Origin: Euprymna scolopes
Lineage: Eukaryota; Mollusca; Cephalopoda; Sepiida; Sepiolidae
Assembly: GCA_024364805.1 (NCBI GenBank)
Contig: CM044489.1
Span: 78,931,390-78,957,054 of the forward strand
Reading direction: 5' to 3'
Length of the DNA: 25,665 nucleotides
The notes under the pieces were generated by a model. The model searched no databases. It was not told the DNA's origin and worked only from the letters and a program-made list of their open reading frames with translations. The position numbers and the translations under genes were made by a program. This document shows, in pieces, positions 20,779 through 25,665 of this stretch (position 1 is its first letter; each line of letters opens with the position of its first letter).

Positions 20779-21048
20779 CTAAACCATCGTACCAAAAATA
20801 ATTCCATCAACTTCATTCACAGTAAAAAGAAATAGACTACGCCGCATACAGGGAACTTCGTTTCCTCGTTTCAATTTCAGCATTGGCCTTCTTGTCATTA
20901 ATATCTTCGTAACCATGTCCTCATAATTTTGTGGAGACACTGTAGTATAGGTTCGAATATAACAAAAGTATTCTGACATTCTTTGCTCAAATTTGACCAG
21001 TAACGTGTTGCTTTCATTAATCAGTCCTAAGGCGAATTGAATAATGTG
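20779..21048 (-). CDS. Candidate coding fragment or last exon, unrecognised protein
   Basis: A minus-strand frame is open for about 89 codons, from just after a stop at 21,049-21,051 to a TAG at 20,779-20,781. If the CCTTAG at about 21,032-21,027 is a splice acceptor, the exon would begin at 21,026 with two bases completing a split codon. The peptide includes LINESNTLLVKFEQRMSEYF and later NYEDMVTKILMTRRPMLKLK; its composition is balanced and not repeat-like. Beyond the stop the same frame stays open for about another 26 codons (DSDSFINEVSGDIVASKGDF...), so it could instead be a pseudogene with one premature stop. The polypyrimidine tract is weak. I do not recognise a family; a chance frame cannot be ruled out. 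Confidence 0.3.
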   Translation of the reverse strand, partial: HIIQFALGLINESNTLLVKFEQRMSEYFCYIRTYTTVSPQNYEDMVTKILMTRRPMLKLKRGNEVPCMRRSLFLFTVNEVDGIIFGTMV

Positions 21049-21929
21049 TTATATTACGCAGTAAGTGCGTAATTAGTATCGTCAAGTTTTAGTTCAAACC
21101 TGTATTCCTCCGATTTTTTTTCCTAGTGGACAAATGTCTATTTCAAATTCCCTCGCGGTCTACACGCCAAGTATACGCGCATAATACTGAAGTCATTCCG
21201 GGTTCGTTCTCATTAATCCGAGGTCTAAGGAATGCTATCTCACTCAAGTTGGTGTATGCTGTAATTTCATATAGGATATAGTCATCTAGTGATAATGGGA
21301 TATTTACCGTAATACGTTGGGGTCTGGTTTCATATACTTTATTTTAGAATAATTTTTTTTTTTAATTATTATATTGAATTAAGAGTCGTGAACAAGAGTA
21401 CACATTGCCCATTATTCATTCTGGAATAATGACAGAGGACACTACTAGTAAAAAAAAAAAAAAGAAGAAATGGAGACAAAACAACAAAGAAAAAAAAAAC
21501 AAACAAGAATTTCAGGGTTTTTTTTGTTTTTGTTTTTTTTGTTTTTAATTTTATTATCGCCGCTATAAAAATATAGAATTACTTTAACGAGAAAACAATG
21601 TTAGTTGGTTTATTTTAAGGTCGTCAGTTACTTGTTAGTTTGTTTAATGTTTGAGTTTTTTTTGTTGTTGTTTTTTTTTAATAATGTCCAATATTTAATA
21701 TAATGTTCAATATATTCATTGTGTTTCTGTATCAATATCTATGTGACTAAATAGTTATTCCTTTGCGTTTAAGAAAATAACAGGTAATTCACTATATACT
21801 CAAACGAACGTTGAGCAAAAATCTGATTCGGTCAATAAAAACAACAGATGCTTCCTAAGGTTAGCCCTTCCTCGTCATAGTAGTGATGGTGGTAACATTG
21901 TATTGTTAGAGCTATGTAATCTGAAAGAC
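21049..21929. other. Intergenic or intronic DNA with homopolymer tracts, no recognised gene
   Basis: It contains T-rich runs (21,352-21,363; 21,656-21,679) and an A-rich/T-rich pair described separately. No open frame of note and no transposon motif were seen. Confidence 0.45.
21476..21546. repeat. A-rich then T-rich low-complexity pair (potential hairpin)
   Basis: An A-rich arm (21,476-21,507, with scattered C/G) is followed after about ten bases by a T-rich arm (21,518-21,546). The arms are broadly complementary. Preceded by an A14 run at 21,450-21,463. Confidence 0.6.
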
Positions 21930-22340
21930 TGGTTCTCGATAAAGTCACTCATGGTGGAAATGTCTTTCACTCAGCGGCATTAGGGCCGCAAACCGGCTAA
22001 CAAGGCTATGGTGAAAGTCTATCTAGGGGGAATTAACATCAGGATCCGTCGTCTTATCGTCTCTTCATCTGCACATGACAATCAAATGCGTCACATGCGC
22101 GAAACCGTAAATCCATGGAACGAGGAAGATAACATTGTTTCCGCGCATGTACAACCACTATTTCTTTGTGTGTTCTTGGCCAAACCTTCCCCGACTTTGT
22201 ATGCAATTGCTGAGGGGTTTTTTTTTGTTTTTTGTCTTTTTTTTTTAGCGTTGGGCTGAACCTACACTCTTGCAGATCTAACAAACAGCTGCAACGAAAG
22301 AACACAATCTCCTCGACTTCGGCGTGGAATGCTTTTTCGT
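21930..22340 (+). other. CpG-retaining, GC-richer island with an 83-codon open frame
   Basis: By hand count there are about 21 CpG dinucleotides in these ~410 bases, against about four in the next 400. A plus-strand frame starts at ATG 22,008 in a good context (G at -3, G at +4, with an in-frame stop upstream) and runs to 22,259. It begins MVKVYLGGINIRIRRLIVSS, but its last part is translated from a T-rich tract and is unlikely to be real protein. A minus-strand frame (22,054-22,350) overlaps. The island could be a promoter/first exon, an unrecognised transposon fragment, or unmethylated unique DNA. No family is recognised. Confidence 0.3.
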
Positions 22341-22604
22341 TCAACAACAATATTAAAAAAACAGCAGCTGACTGAATTATTAGTATTGTGTGTAATCTGA
22401 ACAGGGCGACAACTGTTTTGTTTTTAAATGTATTTTCATGTAAAGTTGTATACGAAAAGAAACAACAAGAATTTAAAATTTAGTTTTAGTTTAAAATGTT
22501 CACAAAATATATGTTTTGTGTAAGTGGAATGTGTTCTCTATTTAGACAAATGTGTAATTTTATTTTTTTTCAATGTTAAAATATGTTTGTCTTGCTGTGT
22601 GTAG
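22341..22604. other. AT-rich DNA, putative intron sequence
   Basis: Nothing is recognised here apart from its end, TGTTTGTCTTGCTGTGTGTAG at about 22,584-22,604, which has the shape of a splice acceptor for the candidate exon that follows. Confidence 0.3.
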
Positions 22605-22691
22605 TTATCTATCGCTTTGCCAAGTGACGCCATATCAAGCATCAATAGAAGTTCACATAGAGTTTGTTTAGAGAGACTGTACTTTTCCCAG
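22605..22691 (+). CDS. Candidate internal exon (87 nt), unrecognised protein
   Basis: A pyrimidine- and T/G-rich run ends in TGTGTAG at 22,604. The following 87 bases are open in a single frame for exactly 29 codons (LSIALPSDAISSINRSSHRV then CLERLYFSQ) and end CAG before GTGGCC at 22,692. The frame is blocked immediately upstream by the TAG of the acceptor itself, as expected if the open stretch begins there. If unspliced, it stays open to a TGA at 22,830-22,832, so a terminal exon is an alternative. The phase (0 to 0) is compatible with the candidate exon at 23,497-23,589. The donor is only moderate and the peptide matches no family I know. Confidence 0.3.
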
Positions 22692-22832
22692 GTGGCCTCC
22701 CTTAACTGGTCACAGCACTATGTAATGTGTACTAACACAGTTTTGTGCATGTGCAGTTTATGGTCAGCCTCTCTACAGTGTATGACCGTCTGTGCATGGC
22801 GAGGAAACACATCTCCCTGTTTATATGTATGA

Positions 22833-23496
22833 GCATTGTCAGAACATGACAGATCTAGGGGAGGGGCACTAACCACGATTAAAAAAAAAACTCTTAGCTT
22901 TACGGATAACTTCGGCAGAGAGAATGTAAAAAATCGGGAAAGATTATCCTGGATGATAACTGGAAGCTGTAGTGCTCCATTTAATGGAGAACCTTAACAC
23001 ATCTATAATCGTCGTGTATAATCACGTCGACAGGTCGATTTCCGTTATATCACTGATTAAGGGATGTTGAACTTGGTCAGTAATAGGGGACCATTTGGAA
23101 ATGATCTCACCGCTTATCTCGGCATTGTTTCCGGTCTCCTAGATTTCTCCTTTCAACTTCATAACAATCGGAAGTTACTGGAGAACGATAATACATTTAC
23201 AATAATAACACACATAAAAGTAACCAAGCGTTAAATCCGGGAAGAATTCACGGCCTAATTTATTAGTATCATTTGAAAACAAGACGACAAACAATGTTGT
23301 TTTTTTTGTTTTTTTGTTTTGTTTTTTGAAGTGATTTTAATTATAATATAATTTGCTAATTTGGAAATACAGTTAAAAAGACAGGCTATTACTTTTCCAG
23401 TACAAGCGCGTTAGTAATTAATATTTATTTTAGGCGTAGAGGATCGACATTAATTACTGGGATTCAACTGAATAGTTCTTCTCTCTATTCTTTTAG
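22833..23496. other. No recognised gene; putative intron sequence
   Basis: It holds an A10 run near 22,881-22,890, a small perfect inverted repeat CTCCATTTAATGGAG near 22,976-22,990, and a T-rich tract with spaced G at 23,296-23,328. The end, TTCTTCTCTCTATTCTTTTAG (23,476-23,496), is a strong acceptor-like polypyrimidine tract. Confidence 0.4.
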
Positions 23497-23589
23497 ACGA
23501 AGAAGGAACATTTTCGAAACTATGAATCCAGAAAATTGGTTAATCATCGCACCGAAAGAATTGTTACGGAAATCTTTCCTCCATGGTTG
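23497..23589 (+). CDS. Candidate internal exon (93 nt), unrecognised protein
   Basis: The acceptor is strong: about 20 pyrimidine-rich bases, then TTTTAG. The donor TTG|GTAGGT at 23,590 is good. The 93 bases are fully open in two frames. Frame 0 gives 31 codons (TKKEHFRNYESRKLVNHRTE then RIVTEIFPPWL) and fits the phase of the candidate exon at 22,605-22,691. Frame 1 gives RRRNIFETMNPENWLIIAPK and onward, with a split codon at each end. The intron that would follow starts with a (TA)n run. The splice sites are the best evidence; neither peptide is recognised, and the surrounding DNA is repeat-rich. Confidence 0.35.
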
Positions 23590-23605
23590 GTAGGTCAATA
23601 TCAAA

Positions 23606-23608
<3 letters not shown>

Positions 23609-23686
<78 letters not shown>
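23609..23686. repeat. (TA)n microsatellite
   Basis: About 39 uninterrupted TA dinucleotides. Self-complementary, so prone to cruciform formation and length change. Confidence 0.98.
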
Positions 23687-23687
<1 letters not shown>

Positions 23688-23864
23688 CTTTACAGCAAAA
23701 AAATAAATGCGATATGAATGACGTAAAGAGAAACTATTTGCATTCACATACAATCTGATCGTTTGTTTAAGGTTGCTTTAAACCTGCATATAGAAGCCAT
23801 TGTTAAAACCTCCTCGAGCAGAATTACAACCAAGAAATGCTCCCTTTCTTTTACTGTCAATGGT

Positions 23865-24370
23865 TGTGGCAACAATACTCCACACATGGGCGAATGATGG
23901 CTTTCTAGAAATATAGAATGCTGAAAGGTGTGGAAAGTTTACTGGCTCAGTAGTGGGAACCCATGTTCATTGTAATAGACCTAGCTATATCTTCTATAAA
24001 TTTATACTAATCTATGTTTCCGTTGAATGTTAGGTCAAGAATTTTGACCGTTGAACTCTAAAGAAGGGAAGCCTTGCTCACGACAATAAGTATATTGGAA
24101 AATAGTGTTATCGTAGTTAAAGGAAATGAGCTTTATCTCGGTCATATTAATCATCTATGTATGATCACATTCTACTACGGACTGAGGATCATTTTCTAAT
24201 CGTTCAGCCATTATTTTCGATATGTATGTGTTAGATTTATCACTAAAATAAAGCGTCGGGTCATCTACAAATATACCCATCTCGGTCGCGATTGAATCAG
24301 GAATGTCGTTTATGAAAATTATTGATAAAATAGGCACACATATGATGTTATTTAGATGTACAGCCATCGA
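23865..24370 (-). mobile_element. LINE reverse transcriptase remnant (Jockey/CR1-like), minus strand
   Basis: The minus-strand frame 24,367-24,155 contains PILSIIFINDIPDSI followed by GIFVDDPTLYFSDKSNTYIS. This matches the GPILF.IFINDLP...ADDTTLY palm motif of Jockey/CR1-type LINEs. The catalytic pair is Asp35-Asp36 of that frame (about 24,265-24,260). The residue before it is Val where Ala is usual (FVDD for the family's YADD or FADD). The frame then stops. Decayed downstream blocks follow in other frames: FNGNID, an IARSITM-like helix, and an IIRPCVEYCCH-like block ending near 23,870. There are several frameshifts and stops. It is the same LINE type as at 1-650, judging by the shared RP.MEYCC/RPCVEYCC block. 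Neither end of the element is clear. Confidence 0.7.
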
Positions 24371-24792
24371 AAACGATCTCGATGTTTATTGAAGCTAGCG
24401 ACATTAATTCATATTTTACGGGTGCTTACAGAGACTGCGATTTAACACTGGAGTGATGAACTCCTCAACAAGTAAATTTAAATTTTCATTGATGACGTTA
24501 TACGTCAGAATCAAGCCTACTCGCATCCTCTGCTGTTTCGGTGAGACCAAGCATGTGCTGTTTTTTTTTTTTATTATTGTTGTTGTTGTTGTTGTTGTTG
24601 TTGTTTTTGTTGTTGTTGTTGTATGGAGTAGTTTTGTTTTTATGACGGACGATGTCGAAAACTAACGATAAAGTTTTATGATTTCAAACTTTTCTGGGTT
24701 ATATGATATACAGAATGATGCGAAAGTCTTGCTATTCTTATCAAAAACTTAACAATATTAGAGGAACAAATAATGCAGCCATACAAAACACA
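24371..24792. other. No recognised gene; contains a (TTG)n tract
   Basis: A plus-strand 70-codon frame (24,453-24,665) runs through the TTG repeat as poly-Val and is not credible. The rest is AT-rich unique DNA. Confidence 0.4.
24560..24622 (+). repeat. T12 then (TTG)n microsatellite
   Basis: A T12 run, TTATTATTG, then about 15 TTG units with one TTTTTG interruption. Confidence 0.95.
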
Positions 24793-24968
24793 TGTCCTAA
24801 GTTTAAATTGTCCTAAGTTTAAATTGTCCTAGGTTTAAATTGTCCTAGGTTTAAATTGTCCTAGGTTTAAATTGTCCTAGGTTTAAATTGTCCTAAGTTT
24901 AAATTGTCCTAAGTTTAAATTGTCCTAAGTTTAAATTGTCCTAAGTTTAAATTGTCCTAGGTTTAAAT
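24793..24968 (+). repeat. Clean 16-bp tandem array, 11 units
   Basis: Eleven uninterrupted units of TGTCCTARGTTTAAAT, all 16 bases, run without gaps. The only variation is one position (A or G), in the order A A G G G G A A A A G. The array ends in a partial TGTCC. G units contain the palindrome CCTAGG, and every unit contains TTTAAA. There are no spacers, so it is not a CRISPR. Such homogeneity implies recent expansion. Confidence 0.98.
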
Positions 24969-24980
24969 TGTCCGCTTTCG

Positions 24981-25282
24981 AGCGGTAAAACAAAATAATA
25001 GAAAGGAGCATGCACTGGATTTAATTTATTGCTTTTTATTAACGCTGTCACATACTGAGATTTGTATAAAAACAAATGAAACACCACCATGAATTGGTGA
25101 TATTTTACGAAGTTGTAGTTGAACTATTGATGTAACTTTTAGCTACTTTCTATTTGAATAGATTTACCTTTAGACTTAGACAAACGCATGTTTATATTTT
25201 ATGACGAGGGTTTCGGACTAACCTGTACATCATACAAAATGATAAAACCAACAAAAAGCTGTTAATGCCCGTCGTCTATTAC
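24981..25282. other. AT-rich DNA, no recognised gene
   Basis: No open frame or repeat of note. If the candidate minus-strand exon at 25,283-25,362 is real, this would be the intron downstream of it. Confidence 0.4.
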
Positions 25283-25362
25283 CTTTGGAATTACTTCTTC
25301 TCTTCTGTCGCTCAGACTAATTACATTATTTGAACCGTCAGGTTGGTTTCGCTCTGGTTTTG
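25283..25362 (-). CDS. Candidate internal exon (80 nt) of an unknown host gene
   Basis: On the minus strand a long pyrimidine tract TCTTCTTTTTCTTTCG then TTTTTGACAG (ending at 25,363) is a textbook acceptor. It is preceded by a TAATTAAT-type possible branch site. The 80-base segment is open in only one of three frames, giving 26 whole codons after two bases of a split codon: KPERNQPDGSNNVISLSDRR then EEVIPK. It ends AAG before GTAATA, a good donor. The peptide is hydrophilic and has no recognised domain. Both splice sites and the exactly fitting open frame support it. The length is small enough that chance remains possible. Confidence 0.38.
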
Positions 25363-25364
25363 CT

Positions 25365-25665
25365 GTCAAAAACGAAAGAAAAAGAAGAATTAATTACAAT
25401 TGATATTTAAGGATTTTTTAAATAAAAAAGCCGGGAGAGAATTCCAAAATCAAGTGGTCCGAGAAAAGAAGTTATTAGAGTAGAGTAAGGACTTCTACAG
25501 TGAAGGGGTAGAATTTTGCTGCTAGTCGGGTTTGTCGATCGCATTTACATTAAAGAGAGGAACAAGTGTAGTAAGTTCTAAGCCTCTACCAGTTGTGGCA
25601 ACAATTTTTTATTTTTACATGGAGATCACCACTTATTAAGGTCCAGAAGCCACTCGGGGATAAGG
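25365..25665. other. Window end, no recognised gene
   Basis: After the acceptor region of the candidate exon, the sequence is AT-rich and unrecognised. A 14-base string GTTGTGGCAACAAT near 25,592-25,605 also occurs near 23,863-23,876, probably by chance or from a shared old repeat. Confidence 0.4.

Noticed and set aside
22054-22350. 98-codon minus-strand frame
   Set aside because: Its middle is the Lys-rich translation of a T-rich tract, no motif is recognised, and the plus-strand frame overlaps it. I kept only the island as a feature.
23500-23589. Faint resemblance of the second frame of the candidate exon (WLIIAPKELL) to the macroglobulin/thioester-protein N-terminal motif
   Set aside because: It is only a few residues, does not continue as that family would, and the other frame fits the neighbouring candidate exon equally well.
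24793-24968. CRISPR-like regular repeat
   Set aside because: Units are directly adjacent with no spacers, and the context is a eukaryotic genome. It is a plain tandem repeat.

Overview
The window looks like repeat-rich, AT-rich intergenic or intronic DNA from an invertebrate animal. The mix of decayed LINEs, Ty3-type elements, long minisatellites, simple repeats and possible tRNA-derived SINE relics would fit a mollusc, perhaps a cephalopod. That placement rests on remembered family resemblance and is weak. No bacterial-style operon, rRNA gene, CRISPR array or intact host gene is visible.

Layout. Positions 1-650 hold the 3' end of a LINE (+). Positions 1,300-2,880 hold a second, unrelated LINE reverse transcriptase (+), with a 53-bp imperfect palindrome inside it. 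Positions 2,880-5,899 hold a broken Ty3-type LTR retroelement copy on the minus strand, with one recognisable LTR. Positions 6,050-6,740 hold two diverged copies of an unidentified ~180-bp repeat. Positions 7,937-10,388 hold a GC-richer fossil pol region from a different retroelement family. From 10,389 to 18,462 there is one degenerate ~20-bp-unit minisatellite (consensus near TTTTTACCTACTTTGTAATG), split in two by an LTR element at 12,696-17,556. That element belongs to the same family as the minus-strand copy. The array ends in a much cleaner 48-bp tandem repeat (18,463-18,622).

The right third (18.6-25.7 kb) has fewer recognisable transposons. It carries recurrent T/G-rich tracts, a long (TA)n, a (TTG)n, a clean 16-bp tandem array and a third LINE remnant (minus, about 23,865-24,370). 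It is also where host-gene fragments might lie. Two plus-strand candidate exons (22,605-22,691 and 23,497-23,589) have good splice sites and compatible phase. One minus-strand candidate exon lies at 25,283-25,362, a minus-strand open frame at 20,779-21,048, and a CpG-retaining island at 21,930-22,340. All of these are predictions from splice-site shape and open frame only; none is recognised by protein family.

The genes here do not form a working pathway. The clearest story is genomic: a minisatellite array interrupted by an LTR element, with older retroelement fossils on one side and possible host exons on the other. I found no convincing evidence of a new functional system.
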